From: Acidimicrobiia bacterium
Lineage (GTDB): Bacteria; Actinomycetota; Acidimicrobiia; Acidimicrobiales; Bin134
Direction of reading: 5' to 3'
Assembly: GCA_022826705.1 (NCBI GenBank)
Contig: JAJDUJ010000027.1
Span: 1 to 64,000, forward strand
DNA: 64,000 nucleotides
Both the position numbers and the translations under genes were made by a program. Numbering within the stretch: the stretch's first letter is position 1; each line of letters opens with the position of its first letter. Below, one piece after another: positions 53,373-63,074 of this stretch. The notes under the pieces are model-generated. The model was not told the origin of the DNA and made no database searches. It was given only the letters and a program-made list of their open reading frames with translations.

Positions 53373-54419
53373 ATGGCTCCTGACGGCGACGCCATCCCCG
53401 ACGGGCAGGTCGAGGCCCCCGACGACCCAGCGGAGTTCATGGCCTGGGCCACCGCTCAGGGTTGGGGCGACGGCCTGCCCTTGATCCCGCCCACACCGGA
53501 GCGGGTGGCTGGATTCGTTGCCGCGGCTGGCCGTTCCGGCGATTCGGTGTTGTTGGAGGTGCCGCCGGCCAATGCTTGGTGCACGGTGGAAAAGCTGGCC
53601 ATCAACGCTTGCATGGCCGGCGCTGCCCCCGAGGCCATGCCGCTAATGATGGCCGCCCTGGAGGCCATGGCCGAGCGCACCTTTGACCTGTTTGCACTCA
53701 ACACCACCACCAGTTCCGTGGTGCCCTGTCTTTTCGTGAATGGCCCGGCCCGCGACAGGCTGGACCTGCCGTATCAGGCCGGATGCTTTGGCGGCGCGGC
53801 GGGTGCCGGGCCGGCCATCGGACGGGCTATCCGGCTAGTGATGCGAAATGTAGGTGGTCAGGTGGCCGGCGAGACATCCAAGTGCGTGCTGGGCCAGCCC
53901 GCCCGGGTGGTGGGCCTGGTGATGGGGGAGTGGGAGGAGCGCTCCCCGTGGCCGCCGCTGGCCGAGCGCCGGGGGGTGAGCGGCGACGCAGTCACTGTTT
54001 ACGGCACCATCGGCACCATGGACATCGCCGATATCGCCGCCGACAACGGCGAATCGCTGGCCTGGGTCATCGGCCAGTCACTGGCCTATGTGGGCACCAA
54101 CGCCTACATCTCCCACTGGGGGGCCGAGGTCATGGTGGTGGTGCCCCCACCCTGGGCCGACATGCTGGCCGCGGCCTACCCCACCATCGAAGACGTGCAA
54201 GAGGCCTTGTGGCAAAACGCCCGCCACCAAGTCGATCAATTCCCCGAAACCCACAAGCAGTGGCTGGCCGAGCGCGACCGGATCAGCTCCGATGGCACCG
54301 CCTACATCGTGGAGCACCCCTCCGACGTGATCGTGATGTGCGCCGGGGGCCTCGGCAACCTCCACGCCGGCGGCCTCCACAACTTCGGCCCCACTCGAGC
54401 CATCACCCGCCCATTCTGA
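53373..54419 (+). CDS. Unrecognised partner protein of the UGSC selenoprotein
   Basis: 348 aa, no family name that I can assign. Clear segments include GDGLPLIPPTPERVAGFV, NAWCTVEKLAINACMAGA with two cysteines, FVNGPARDRLDLPYQAGCFGG, GETSKCVLG, and MCAGGLGNLHAGGLHNFGPTR at the C-terminus. No signal peptide or membrane helix is seen. Its ATG directly follows the selenoprotein's stop with no gap, and its own stop overlaps the ATG of the thiN-like gene by one base (TGATG), so three proteins are made in coupled translation. The conserved cysteines make it a candidate redox partner or substrate protein of the selenoprotein. Confidence 0.8.
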   Translation: MAPDGDAIPDGQVEAPDDPAEFMAWATAQGWGDGLPLIPPTPERVAGFVAAAGRSGDSVLLEVPPANAWCTVEKLAINACMAGAAPEAMPLMMAALEAMAERTFDLFALNTTTSSVVPCLFVNGPARDRLDLPYQAGCFGGAAGAGPAIGRAIRLVMRNVGGQVAGETSKCVLGQPARVVGLVMGEWEERSPWPPLAERRGVSGDAVTVYGTIGTMDIADIAADNGESLAWVIGQSLAYVGTNAYISHWGAEVMVVVPPPWADMLAAAYPTIEDVQEALWQNARHQVDQFPETHKQWLAERDRISSDGTAYIVEHPSDVIVMCAGGLGNLHAGGLHNFGPTRAITRPF

Positions 54420-55069
54420 TGACACCGCCAACCGAGCCCGGCGTCACCGTGGTGGTGGTAGCGGGCGGCGACCCCCCGACACCAGAAGAGATCGCCCGTC
54501 TCCCCGCCAAACCAGTGGTGGTAGCCGCCGACCACGGTCTTGACCATGCGGTAGCTGCCAGCCTGACCGTGGCTGTGGCAATAGGAGATATGGACTCAGT
54601 GTCACCCGAAGCCCTAATCACCGCCGAACAGTCCGGAACCCGCATAGAGCGCCACCCCCCCGACAAAGACCAAACCGACCTGGAGCTAGCCCTAGAGCTA
54701 GCCGCCCGCCTCGCCGACCGGGTAATCGTCATCGGCGCCGGCGGAGGCCGCCTAGACCACCTAATCGGCAACCTAAACGTGCTGGCCTCCCCCCAATGGT
54801 CAGGAGTCGACATAGAAGCCTGGCTAGGCAACGCCCAAGCGGTGGTGGTTCACGGCCATCGAGCACTGGATGCCAAAGCCGGGGACACTGTGTCGCTCTT
54901 CGCCCTCGGCAGCCCCGCACGGGTAACCACCAACGGCCTGGTCTGGCCCCTGAACGATGAAGTCCTAGACCCCCTAACCAGCCGAGGAGTAAGCAACCGC
55001 GCCACTACTAATTCCCCTCAAGTAGCGGTATCAGAAGGCGTGGTGTTGGCGGTGATCCCCCACCCGTAG
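54419..55069 (+). CDS. Thiamine pyrophosphokinase-like protein
   Basis: 216 aa. Motifs are VVAADHGLDHAV, IGDMDSVSP and HPPDKDQTDLELAL, the last two being the metal/ATP site of thiamine diphosphokinases; the second beta-rich domain with a TVSLFALG segment follows. It would convert thiamine to thiamine diphosphate. It overlaps the previous gene by one base. Coupling with a selenoprotein pair is unexpected; it may simply be the nearest downstream gene. Confidence 0.88.
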   Translation: MTPPTEPGVTVVVVAGGDPPTPEEIARLPAKPVVVAADHGLDHAVAASLTVAVAIGDMDSVSPEALITAEQSGTRIERHPPDKDQTDLELALELAARLADRVIVIGAGGGRLDHLIGNLNVLASPQWSGVDIEAWLGNAQAVVVHGHRALDAKAGDTVSLFALGSPARVTTNGLVWPLNDEVLDPLTSRGVSNRATTNSPQVAVSEGVVLAVIPHP

Positions 55070-55088
55070 GGGTCGGCGGGCGCGCTGA

Positions 55089-55190
55089 AACTGAGGCGGG
55101 GTGGGGGGTGGCCCGGCTCAGGGCGCCCGCCGCCCGGAGTTCATCGAGGACGGCGGGCTGGGCCGGGACAGGACCCGCCGCCCCGCCGGA
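55089..55190. repeat. 102-bp dispersed repeat, copy 1
   Basis: Near-identical (one mismatch) to 62967-63068 in the same orientation. It lies in a convergent gap between the thiN-like gene and the leftward SnoaL-like gene. It is very G+C rich with internal complementarity (GGCGGGC with GACCCGCC; CCCGGCTCAG...), so an RNA copy would fold strongly. After the repeat, both copies continue to an ATGGTTA close to the stop codon of the leftward gene, with an extra ~35 bp here. Confidence 0.9.
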
Positions 55191-55228
55191 GGAAGTTCGC
55201 GACGGGACCCGCCGACCCCGGTGGATGG

Positions 55229-55696
55229 TTAACCGGTAGGCCGCTCCGCCGGAAAAACCCGATTCCCCTCAACCTCAACCCGCTGCCGCCGCAAACGCAA
55301 AGAGGCAATCCGCCACTGACCATCATCACCCTTGCGGTAGGTCTCCTCGTACCACCCCGTACCCCACATCTGCCCCACACCACTCTCCGGCGGCCAGTCC
55401 AGGTGGTCCTCCATCGACCACACAGCAGAGGCGCTGTCAGGCCCGTTGATGCTTATCTCGCTCATGTGGCCATGGTGGGTGGTGATGATCGGGGCCAAGA
55501 TGGGCTCCAAGTACACCCGGAAGGCCTTGTTGCCGGTGATGTCGGAGTCCTCACCGGTGTCGTCGGGAGTGGAGATCACCACGTCGTCGCAGAACACGTC
55601 CTCCCACTCGTCCCACCGCTTCTGGTCCATAAACCGGAAGTACCGGGCCTTGAGCTGGCGAATGGCCTCGATCTCAACCAAATCCTCAGGAGTCAT
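55229..55696 (-). CDS. SnoaL-like (NTF2-fold) protein
   Basis: 155 aa from ATG 55696 (GTG 55705 adds three residues). The helical start DLVEIEAIRQLKARYFRFMDQKRWDEWEDVF and the later TTHHGHMSEI and WRIASLRLRRQ are typical of SnoaL_4-type NTF2-like proteins, which bind small lipophilic molecules or catalyse ring or dehydration chemistry. Substrate unknown. It is separated from the MDR reductase by only a few bases on the same strand, so the two share a transcript. Confidence 0.84.
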   Translation of the reverse strand: MTPEDLVEIEAIRQLKARYFRFMDQKRWDEWEDVFCDDVVISTPDDTGEDSDITGNKAFRVYLEPILAPIITTHHGHMSEISINGPDSASAVWSMEDHLDWPPESGVGQMWGTGWYEETYRKGDDGQWRIASLRLRRQRVEVEGNRVFPAERPTG

Positions 55697-55706
55697 GGCT
55701 GGCACG

Positions 55707-56717
55707 CTAGTCGGCTGAAACTCGTACGAGCTGTTTGCCGATGTTCTTGCCCTCGAAGAGCCGAGCCAGTGCCTCGGGGACGTTCTCGACGCCGTCCACC
55801 ACGTCTACCCGGTAGCGGATGCGCCCGTCGCGCACCCACTGGGCGAGGACGGGGAGCGCCTCGCCGAAGCGGTGGAAGTAGTCGGTGATGATCACGCCCT
55901 GCACCTTCAACCGCCGGAACAAGATATTGCGGAACAGTCGGGGCGACCACCAGTCGCCCTCAGCGTTGTAGGTGGAGATCATGCCGCACAGCACCACCCG
56001 GGCGTGGTTGTTCACCAGGCCCAGAACAGCATCCATCACCTCGCCGCCCACGTTTTCGAAATCCACATCGATCCCGTCGGGACACGCCTCGCGGAACTGC
56101 TCGTCGAGGTTGCCGGCCTTGTGGTCCACACAAGCGTCGAAGCCCAATTCCTCGGTCACAAACCGGCACTTCTCCGGCCCTCCGGCCACGCCCACCACGC
56201 GACAGCCCACGATCTTGCCGATCTGCCCCGCCACCGAGCCGGTGGCCCCGGCGGCCGCCGACACCACCAGGGTGTCGCCTGGTCGGGGCTCCCCGATGTC
56301 GAGCAGGCTCCAATAGGCGGTCATGCCGGTGGGACCGAGCACGCCGGTGAACGCCTCCAGCGGCACCCCCAAGTCCATTGGAATGGCCTCGGCTCGGTCG
56401 AGCACCGAGTACTCCTCCCAGATCAGCCCCCCGGTCACCACGTCGCCGGGCTGGAAGTCTGGATGACGAGACTCGATCACCGTGCCCCACGTGCGCCCCC
56501 GCATGGGCTCGCCCACCTCAATGGGGGGCATGTAGGCATCCAAGTCGCTCATCCAGATCCGATGGGTGGGATCCATAGACAGATACGTGTTGCGCACCAG
56601 CATCTGGCCATCGCCCGGCTTGGCCACCGGCAATTCGGTCAGCTCCAAGTTGTCAGCGGTGATGTCGCCCTGGGGCCGAGCCCGCAGCACCCACCGCCGA
56701 TTGCGCTCGCCGGTCAT
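55707..56717 (-). CDS. NADP-dependent MDR oxidoreductase (leukotriene B4 dehydrogenase / curcumin reductase type)
   Basis: 336 aa zinc-free medium-chain dehydrogenase/reductase. Marks are the start RRWVLRARPQGDITADNLEL, the YLSMDPTHRIWM segment, GPTGMTAYWSLLDIGEP, the dinucleotide motif AAAGATGSVAGQIGKI, and DVDFENVGGEVMDAVLGLV. Such enzymes reduce C=C bonds of enones. It precedes the SnoaL-like gene in a leftward pair and is divergent from the amidohydrolase gene. Confidence 0.92.
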   Translation of the reverse strand: MTGERNRRWVLRARPQGDITADNLELTELPVAKPGDGQMLVRNTYLSMDPTHRIWMSDLDAYMPPIEVGEPMRGRTWGTVIESRHPDFQPGDVVTGGLIWEEYSVLDRAEAIPMDLGVPLEAFTGVLGPTGMTAYWSLLDIGEPRPGDTLVVSAAAGATGSVAGQIGKIVGCRVVGVAGGPEKCRFVTEELGFDACVDHKAGNLDEQFREACPDGIDVDFENVGGEVMDAVLGLVNNHARVVLCGMISTYNAEGDWWSPRLFRNILFRRLKVQGVIITDYFHRFGEALPVLAQWVRDGRIRYRVDVVDGVENVPEALARLFEGKNIGKQLVRVSAD

Positions 56718-56773
56718 CTGGTCTCTCCCGTCATCACCGGCACACTCTACGGGGCTGTTACTAATCTCACCCC

Positions 56774-58159
56774 ATGAGCGAGATGTCTCCCGCCGACGTC
56801 AGAGAGTGGCTCGACCACCCGGTGGTGGACAGCGACGGCCACTATTGGGAGCACTGGCCCGACCTAGATCGCTACGTGCGGGACGAGGGCATCAGCGAGG
56901 GTCTGAACGCGCTGTGGGCCACGGGCACCTTCGACGGGAGTTCCCACTGGGCCCAGGTGGCCCCTGAAGAGCGCCCCCGGGTGCGGCCGTTCCGCCAGAC
57001 GTGGTGGGGCGTCCCGTTCGGCAACACCGACGACCTGGCTGCGGCCATGGCCCCCGAGCTGATGTACCGCCGTCTGGATGAACTGGGCTTGGATCTGGCC
57101 CTCTGCTACCCCACGTGGGGGCTGGTGGTGCCCAGCCAGCGAAACGACGAGATCCGCCGGGGGATGTGCCGGGCTTGGAACCGCTACACCGCCGACGTGT
57201 ACGACAGCTTCGGCGATCGCCTGGTGCCGGTGGCCACCATCCCCACCGCCACTCCCCAAGAAGCGGTGGCGGCGCTGGACCACGCGGTGGTCGATCTGGG
57301 CTTCAAGGTTGCGATGCTGGGCGGCTTCGCGGTGCGCGACCTGGAAGGCGGGGGAACCTGGATCGACTCGCTGGGCCTCGACAGCGCCTACGACTACGAC
57401 CCACTGTGGCAGCGGCTGGTGGAGCTGGGGGTGGTGGCCGGCTTCCACTCCGGTTCGATGGGGTGGAGCGGACGGCGGTCGATCACCAACTTCTCCTACA
57501 ACCACATGGGCAACTTCGCCGGGGCCAGCGAGGCCACCCTCAAGTCGCTTCTCTTCGGCGGTGTGCTGCACCGGTTCCCCGATCTGCGGCTGGCCTTCCT
57601 CGAAGGGGGCACCACCTGGGCGGTGCAACTGGTACACGACATGATCGGCCACTACTACAAGCGCGGTCCCGAGGGCCTGCCGGCCTACGACCCTGATGCC
57701 TTCGACCCCGACCGGTTCGACCGGCTGCTGGACGAGCACGCCGGAAAGCTCAATCCCGAGCCCGGTTTCGGCGCCCAATTCGCCGACTTCTTCCGCACCC
57801 CCGACGTGGTGAACGACTTCGAGGCGTCGGGTATCACCGGGCCCGACGACGTGATCCGCCAGATCTCTACGTCCTGTTGGTTCGGCTGTGAAGCCGACGA
57901 CCCGCTCACCCGGCTGGCCTTCGATCCCGAGCTGCCGGGCGGCATCCCGTTGAACGCCGTCTTCAGCTCCGATATCGCCCACTGGGACGTGGCCAACATG
58001 GTCGACGTGATGCCCGAGGCCTACGAGCAGGTGGAGAACGGCTGGCTCGACGAGTCGCAGTTCCGGGCCTTCATGTGCGACAACGCGGTGCGGCTCTGCA
58101 CCGGCGCCGACCCCGGTTTCTTCAAGGGCACGGTTCTCGAGGACTACCAGCCCGCCTGA
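56774..58159 (+). CDS. Amidohydrolase-2 family protein (second copy)
   Basis: 461 aa. PVVDSDGHYWEHWPDL carries the first metal-site segment (DGH in place of DxH), VVAGFHSGSMGW supplies a His, LRLAFLEGGTTWAVQLVHDMI follows, and LNAVFSSDIAHWDVANMVDVMPEA contains the late Asp. Longer than the 380-aa member at 46511-47653 and only distantly similar. It probably acts as a hydrolase or decarboxylase on an organic acid. It precedes two sulfatases on the same strand, 66 bases upstream of the first. Confidence 0.87.
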   Translation: MSEMSPADVREWLDHPVVDSDGHYWEHWPDLDRYVRDEGISEGLNALWATGTFDGSSHWAQVAPEERPRVRPFRQTWWGVPFGNTDDLAAAMAPELMYRRLDELGLDLALCYPTWGLVVPSQRNDEIRRGMCRAWNRYTADVYDSFGDRLVPVATIPTATPQEAVAALDHAVVDLGFKVAMLGGFAVRDLEGGGTWIDSLGLDSAYDYDPLWQRLVELGVVAGFHSGSMGWSGRRSITNFSYNHMGNFAGASEATLKSLLFGGVLHRFPDLRLAFLEGGTTWAVQLVHDMIGHYYKRGPEGLPAYDPDAFDPDRFDRLLDEHAGKLNPEPGFGAQFADFFRTPDVVNDFEASGITGPDDVIRQISTSCWFGCEADDPLTRLAFDPELPGGIPLNAVFSSDIAHWDVANMVDVMPEAYEQVENGWLDESQFRAFMCDNAVRLCTGADPGFFKGTVLEDYQPA

Positions 58160-58225
58160 GCGCTGCCCTCCGATGGCTGTTGGCCATTGCCGTATTGTGT
58201 CGGCGGCGAACCACAAGGAGATCCG

Positions 58226-60544
58226 ATGACCGATCAGCGCCAGCAGGAGCACTACCCCGGGTTCGAGGGCACGGTGGGCAAGATCATGGCCACCTCCGAG
58301 TCGTGGTGGCCGCCCCGCCCCACCCCGCCCGAGGGCGCTCCCAACATCGTGGTCGTACTGGCCGACGATCTGGGCTATTCCGACGTGGGCTGTTACGGCT
58401 CGGAGATCGCCACCCCGGCCATCGATGAATTGGCTGCTACCGGGGTGCGCTACACCAACTTCCACGTCACGCCGCTGTGCTCGCCCACCCGGGCCGCGCT
58501 TTTGACCGGGCTCAATTCCCACCACGTGGGCGTGGGCTTTGTGGCCAACGCCGATCCCGGCTTCCCCGGCTATGCCGGAGAGCTGCCCCACAACCAGCAA
58601 ACGCTGGCCGAGATGCTCAAGGCCAGCGGCTACGCCACCATGGCGGTGGGCAAGTGGCATCTGTGCAAGGAAACCGATCTGTCGATCGCGGGCGACACCC
58701 ACTCATGGCCGCTCCAGCGGGGCTTCGACCAGTTCTACGGATTCTTGGAGGCACTCACCAACTTCCATCACCCCCACCTGATGTATGAGGGCAACAGCCC
58801 CATCGACATCTCCGAGTATCCAGAGGGGTATTACCTCACCGACGATCTCACCGACCGGGCCTGCCACATGATCCGAGAGGTAAAGGCCACCGACCCCGAC
58901 AAGCCGCTCTTCTTGTACTACGCCCACGGGGCGGTCCACGCTCCGCTGCACGCCAAAGCCGACGACATCGCCCGCCACCGAGGCAACTACGACAAAGGCT
59001 GGGACCAGCTTCGCGAAGAGCGCCTGACCCGCCAGATCGACCTCGGAGTGGTGCCGCCGGACACCGAGCTGCCGCCCCGCAATTTCGAGCCCGACGAGGA
59101 CGTGCGGGCGTGGGACAGCTATTCCGAGGGCGAGCGCCGGGTCATGGCCCGCTACATGGAGGTGTACGCCGCCATGGTGGAGTCGATCGACGACAGCGTG
59201 GCCCGCATCCGGGCTGAGCTGGAGGCCATCGGCCAACTCGATAACACCATCTTCGTATTCACCAGCGACAACGGCGCATCCCGCGAGGGCCGGGCCCAGG
59301 GAACCACCTCCTACTTCACCTACAGCAATCCCGGGGCAATGTCGTCGGCGGAGGTGGGCGAAGAGGAGATGAACGCCCTCGACGCCATCGGCGGCCCCAC
59401 CACCTGGCCCCACTACCCCCGAGGCTGGGCCATGGCCTGCAACACCCCCTTCCGTCTCTACAAGATCACCTCCTACCGGGGCGGCCACTCGGTGCCGTTC
59501 GTGTTCTCGTGGCCGGCCCGCACTGCTTCGGTCGGCGGGGAACTGCGCCACCAGTACGCCCACATCATCGACCTGCTGCCCACCCTTTCGGAGATGGTGG
59601 GGGTAGATATCCCCTCCGAGCGCCACGGACTGGCCTCCGAGAGCCCCGACGGGGTGTCGTTTGCCGCCACGCTGGGCGACCCAGATGCCCCCTCCGAGCG
59701 CACCGAGCAGTACTACGAGTGCATCGGCCACCGGGCTTACTACCGCGACGGCTGGGGGGCGGCCGCCTTCCACGAGTTCATGACCCCGTTCAGCACCGAC
59801 CGCTGGGAGCTGTTCAACCTGGAGGAGGATCTCAACGAGCGGGTCGACCTGGCCGAGGCCGAGCCCGAGAAGCTGGCCGAGCTCGTCGAGGCCTGGGAGG
59901 AGGCCGCCTGGCGCAACCGGGTGTACCCCCTCGACGAGGGCACGGGCCTATACCGCCTGCTTCGTCCCGCTGAGCACGACCTGCTCACCCGGCCGCTGCG
60001 GATCCTGCCCGGCACGCCCACCGTGGAGCGGTATCGAGCGTCGCGGATCATCGCGGGGGGCAACTTCACCGTCACCGTCGACCTGAACCACCAACCCGGC
60101 GACCAGGGAGTGCTGGTGGCCCACGGCGGGCAGGCGTCGGGCTATGTGCTCTACATCGAAGACGGCGCCCTGCACTTCGAGGTGAATAGCGGCGGCCTGC
60201 CTATGGTGTTCGACCCCATGGACCTGCCGGGGGAGTGCCAGCAGATCGTTCTGGACGTTGCCGCCCCCGGCGGGCGCATCTGGAACATCACGGTGAACGC
60301 CGACGGCCAGACCGGTATCACCGCGGCAGACATCCCCCAGATCTACGGCTTCATCCCCTGGGAGGGCATAGACGTGGGCGTCGACCGTCGCTCCCCGGTG
60401 TCGTGGCAGCTCCACCAGCGCCACGGCTCGTTCCCCTACACCGGCACCATCCACCAAGTGACCTACGTTCCCGGCCCCCCCGCCCCCGACACCGAAGAAG
60501 TCCGCCTAGCCGAACTCCGCGAAATCGGAATGGGTCTTGAATAG
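58226..60544 (+). CDS. Arylsulfatase (first of a tandem pair)
   Basis: 772 aa type-I sulfatase. [14 protein letters not shown] carries the metal-binding Asp pair and [11 protein letters not shown] (Cys85) is the site converted to formylglycine. MAVGKWHL and FTSDNGAS complete the active site. After about residue 590 there is a C-terminal beta-rich extension ([24 protein letters not shown]...) that may bind substrate. No signal peptide is visible, so it may be cytoplasmic. ATG 58226 has AAGGAG six bases upstream. The next gene is a close paralogue. Confidence 0.94.
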   Translation: MTDQRQQEHYPGFEGTVGKIMATSESWWPPRPTPPEGAPNIVVVLADDLGYSDVGCYGSEIATPAIDELAATGVRYTNFHVTPLCSPTRAALLTGLNSHHVGVGFVANADPGFPGYAGELPHNQQTLAEMLKASGYATMAVGKWHLCKETDLSIAGDTHSWPLQRGFDQFYGFLEALTNFHHPHLMYEGNSPIDISEYPEGYYLTDDLTDRACHMIREVKATDPDKPLFLYYAHGAVHAPLHAKADDIARHRGNYDKGWDQLREERLTRQIDLGVVPPDTELPPRNFEPDEDVRAWDSYSEGERRVMARYMEVYAAMVESIDDSVARIRAELEAIGQLDNTIFVFTSDNGASREGRAQGTTSYFTYSNPGAMSSAEVGEEEMNALDAIGGPTTWPHYPRGWAMACNTPFRLYKITSYRGGHSVPFVFSWPARTASVGGELRHQYAHIIDLLPTLSEMVGVDIPSERHGLASESPDGVSFAATLGDPDAPSERTEQYYECIGHRAYYRDGWGAAAFHEFMTPFSTDRWELFNLEEDLNERVDLAEAEPEKLAELVEAWEEAAWRNRVYPLDEGTGLYRLLRPAEHDLLTRPLRILPGTPTVERYRASRIIAGGNFTVTVDLNHQPGDQGVLVAHGGQASGYVLYIEDGALHFEVNSGGLPMVFDPMDLPGECQQIVLDVAAPGGRIWNITVNADGQTGITAADIPQIYGFIPWEGIDVGVDRRSPVSWQLHQRHGSFPYTGTIHQVTYVPGPPAPDTEEVRLAELREIGMGLE

Positions 60545-60565
60545 CCCCCGCCGTCCCGCCGGGGG
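60545..60565 (+). terminator. GC-rich hairpin between the tandem sulfatases
   Basis: CCCCCG (60545-60550) pairs with CGGGGG (60560-60565) around a 9-base loop, starting directly after the stop codon of the first sulfatase. There is no T tract. It may reduce read-through or protect the upstream transcript. A TATCTATAGT sequence just downstream could be a -10 element for the second sulfatase. Confidence 0.4.
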
Positions 60566-60607
60566 ATGGTGTATCTATAGTGGCCGCCGCAGCCACGAGG
60601 AGAACAG

Positions 60608-62932
60608 ATGACCGATCAGCGCCAGCAAGAGCACTATCCCGGTTTCGGGGGCAAGATCGGACGCATCATCGCCACCTCGGAGTCGTGGTGGCCGCCCAAG
60701 CCCACGCCGCCTGCCGATGCCCCCAACATCGTGATCGTGCTGGCCGACGATCTGGGCTTCTCCGATCTGGGCTGCTACGGCTCGGAGATACCCACCCCGG
60801 CCATCGACGCGTTAGCCGCCTCCGGCGTGCGCTACACCAACTTCCACGTGACTCCGCTGTGCTCGCCCACCCGGGCCGCGCTGCTGACCGGTCTCAACTC
60901 CCATCACGCCGGGATGGGCTTCGTGGCCAATGCCGATCCCGGTTTCCCCGGCTATGCCGGCGAGCTGCCCCACAACCAATCAACGCTGGCCGAGATGCTC
61001 AAGGCCAACGGCTACGCCACCGCGGCGGTGGGCAAGTGGCATCTGTGCTTGGAGTCGGACCTGTCGATCGCCGGCGACACCCACTCGTGGCCGCTCCAGC
61101 GGGGCTTCGACCAGTACTACGGCTTCTTGGAGGCCCTCACCGATTTCCACTTCCCCCACCAGCTCTACGAGGGCAACAACCCCGTTCATGTGGACGAGTA
61201 TCCCGAGGGCTACTACCTCACCGACGACCTCACCGACCGGGCCTGTCGCATGATCCGCGAGGTCAAGACCACCAACCCCGACAAACCGCTCTTCTTGTAT
61301 TACGCCCACGGGGCGGTCCACGCTCCGCTGCACGCCAAGGCCACCGACACCGCCCGCCACCGGGGCAACTACGACAAGGGCTGGGACCAGCTCCGCGAGG
61401 AGCGCTTGGCCCGCCAAAAGGAAATGGGCATCGTCCCCCCCGATGCCGAGTTGCCCCCCCGCAATACCGAGCCCAACGAGGATGTGGCGGCCTGGGACAG
61501 CTATCCCGAGCCCGACCGCCGGGTGATGGCCCGCTACATGGAGGTTTACGCCGCCATGGTGGAGTCGATCGACGAGAGCGTGGCCCGCATCTCAGCCGAA
61601 CTGGAAGCCCTCGGCCAGCTCGACAACACCATCTTTGTGTTCACCAGCGACAACGGGGCGTCCCGGGAAGGCCGGGCCCAGGGCAGCACCTCGTATTTCA
61701 CCCACAGCGGCACCGGGGCCCGGCCCTCCCCGCCGGTGAGTGAATTCGAGATCGAAGCTCTTGAGGCCGACGAAATCGGCGGCCCCACCACTTGGCCTCA
61801 CTATCCCCGGGGCTGGGCTATGGCCTGCAATACCCCCTTCCGGCTCTACAAGATCACCGCCCACCGGGGCGGCCACTCGGTGCCCATGGTGCTGTCGTGG
61901 CCGGCTCGCACCACGGCCATGGGCGGGGAGCTGCGCCACCAGTACACCCACATCACCGATCTGCTGCCCACCCTGGCCGACCTCCTCGGCCTCGACGTGC
62001 CCACCGAGCGCCAGGGACAGGCCTCCGACGCCCCCGACGGAGTGTCGTTCGCGCCCACGCTGAGCGATGCCGACGCCCCCTCCGACCACACCGAGCAGTA
62101 CATCGAGTGCATCGGCCACCGGGGCATGTACCGCGACGGTTGGGGGGCGGCCATCTTCCACGAGCACCATACCCCGTTCAGCGAGGATCGCTGGGAGCTG
62201 TTCAATTTGGCCGACGACTTCAACGAGCGCAACGACCTGGCCGACGCCGAGCCCGAGAAGCTGGCCGAGATGGTGGAGGCCTGGGAGGAGGCCGCCTGGC
62301 GCAACCGGGTCTTCCCCCTCGATGAGGCCTCCGGGCTATTCCGCACGGTGAAGCCGCCTGAACACGCCAAGCTCACCCGGGAACTGCGCATCCTGCCCGG
62401 ATCGCCCACCGTGGAGCGATTGCGGTCGTCCCGGCTCATCGCCGGCGGCAATTTCACCATCACCGTGGATCTGCACCACCGCCCCGGCGACCAGGGCGTG
62501 CTGGTGGCCCACGGCAGCCAGGCGTCGGGCTATGTGCTCTACATCGAGAACGACGCCCTGCACTTCGTGGTCAACAGCTCGGGCCGGTACTTGGCCGCCG
62601 ATCCCGTAAGCCTGTCGGGGGAGTGTCGCCAGGTTGTGGTTGACGCCGCCGCCCCCGGCGGGCGTATCTGGAATTTCACCGTGAGCGCCGACGGGAGGGA
62701 GGGTGCCACGCTGGCCGAAGTCCCCCAGATGATCGGCTTTTTGCCCTGGCAGGGCATCGATGTCGGACTCAACCGGCGCTCCCCGGTGTCGTGGGACCTC
62801 TACCAGCGCCACGGCACCTTCGGCTACACCGGCACCATCCACCAGGTGACTTACACCCCCGGCCCCCCCGCCCCCGACGTAGACGACGCCCTCCTAGAAG
62901 ACTTCCGCGAATTCGGAATGGCGTTGGAGTAG
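60608..62932 (+). CDS. Arylsulfatase (second of a tandem pair)
   Basis: 774 aa, a close paralogue of the preceding gene along its whole length, including the first ten residues ([10 protein letters not shown]) and the C-terminal beta-rich extension. Active-site features are [20 protein letters not shown] (Cys85), AVGKWHL and FTSDNGAS. A differing stretch is the variable loop around residues 355-390 (TGARPSPPVSEFEIEALEADE), which may alter substrate choice. GAGGAGA precedes the ATG. The pair arose by duplication and then diverged. Confidence 0.94.
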   Translation: MTDQRQQEHYPGFGGKIGRIIATSESWWPPKPTPPADAPNIVIVLADDLGFSDLGCYGSEIPTPAIDALAASGVRYTNFHVTPLCSPTRAALLTGLNSHHAGMGFVANADPGFPGYAGELPHNQSTLAEMLKANGYATAAVGKWHLCLESDLSIAGDTHSWPLQRGFDQYYGFLEALTDFHFPHQLYEGNNPVHVDEYPEGYYLTDDLTDRACRMIREVKTTNPDKPLFLYYAHGAVHAPLHAKATDTARHRGNYDKGWDQLREERLARQKEMGIVPPDAELPPRNTEPNEDVAAWDSYPEPDRRVMARYMEVYAAMVESIDESVARISAELEALGQLDNTIFVFTSDNGASREGRAQGSTSYFTHSGTGARPSPPVSEFEIEALEADEIGGPTTWPHYPRGWAMACNTPFRLYKITAHRGGHSVPMVLSWPARTTAMGGELRHQYTHITDLLPTLADLLGLDVPTERQGQASDAPDGVSFAPTLSDADAPSDHTEQYIECIGHRGMYRDGWGAAIFHEHHTPFSEDRWELFNLADDFNERNDLADAEPEKLAEMVEAWEEAAWRNRVFPLDEASGLFRTVKPPEHAKLTRELRILPGSPTVERLRSSRLIAGGNFTITVDLHHRPGDQGVLVAHGSQASGYVLYIENDALHFVVNSSGRYLAADPVSLSGECRQVVVDAAAPGGRIWNFTVSADGREGATLAEVPQMIGFLPWQGIDVGLNRRSPVSWDLYQRHGTFGYTGTIHQVTYTPGPPAPDVDDALLEDFREFGMALE

Positions 62933-62966
62933 CCCCCCTCCTCCCTTCCCCTTAGATGGCGATCAC

Positions 62967-63068
62967 AACTGAGGCGGGGTGGGGGGTGGCCCGGCTCAGG
63001 GCGCCCGCCGCCCGGAGTTCATCGAGGACGGCGGGCTGGGCCGGGACAGGACCCGCCGCCCCGCTGGA
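62967..63068. repeat. 102-bp dispersed repeat, copy 2
   Basis: Second copy of the sequence at 55089-55190, same orientation, one mismatch. It again sits in a convergent gap, here between the second tandem sulfatase and the leftward third sulfatase, and ends a few bases before the latter's stop codon. It is non-coding as far as I can see: short frames through it have no start signals. Confidence 0.9.
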
Positions 63069-63074
63069 GAATGG

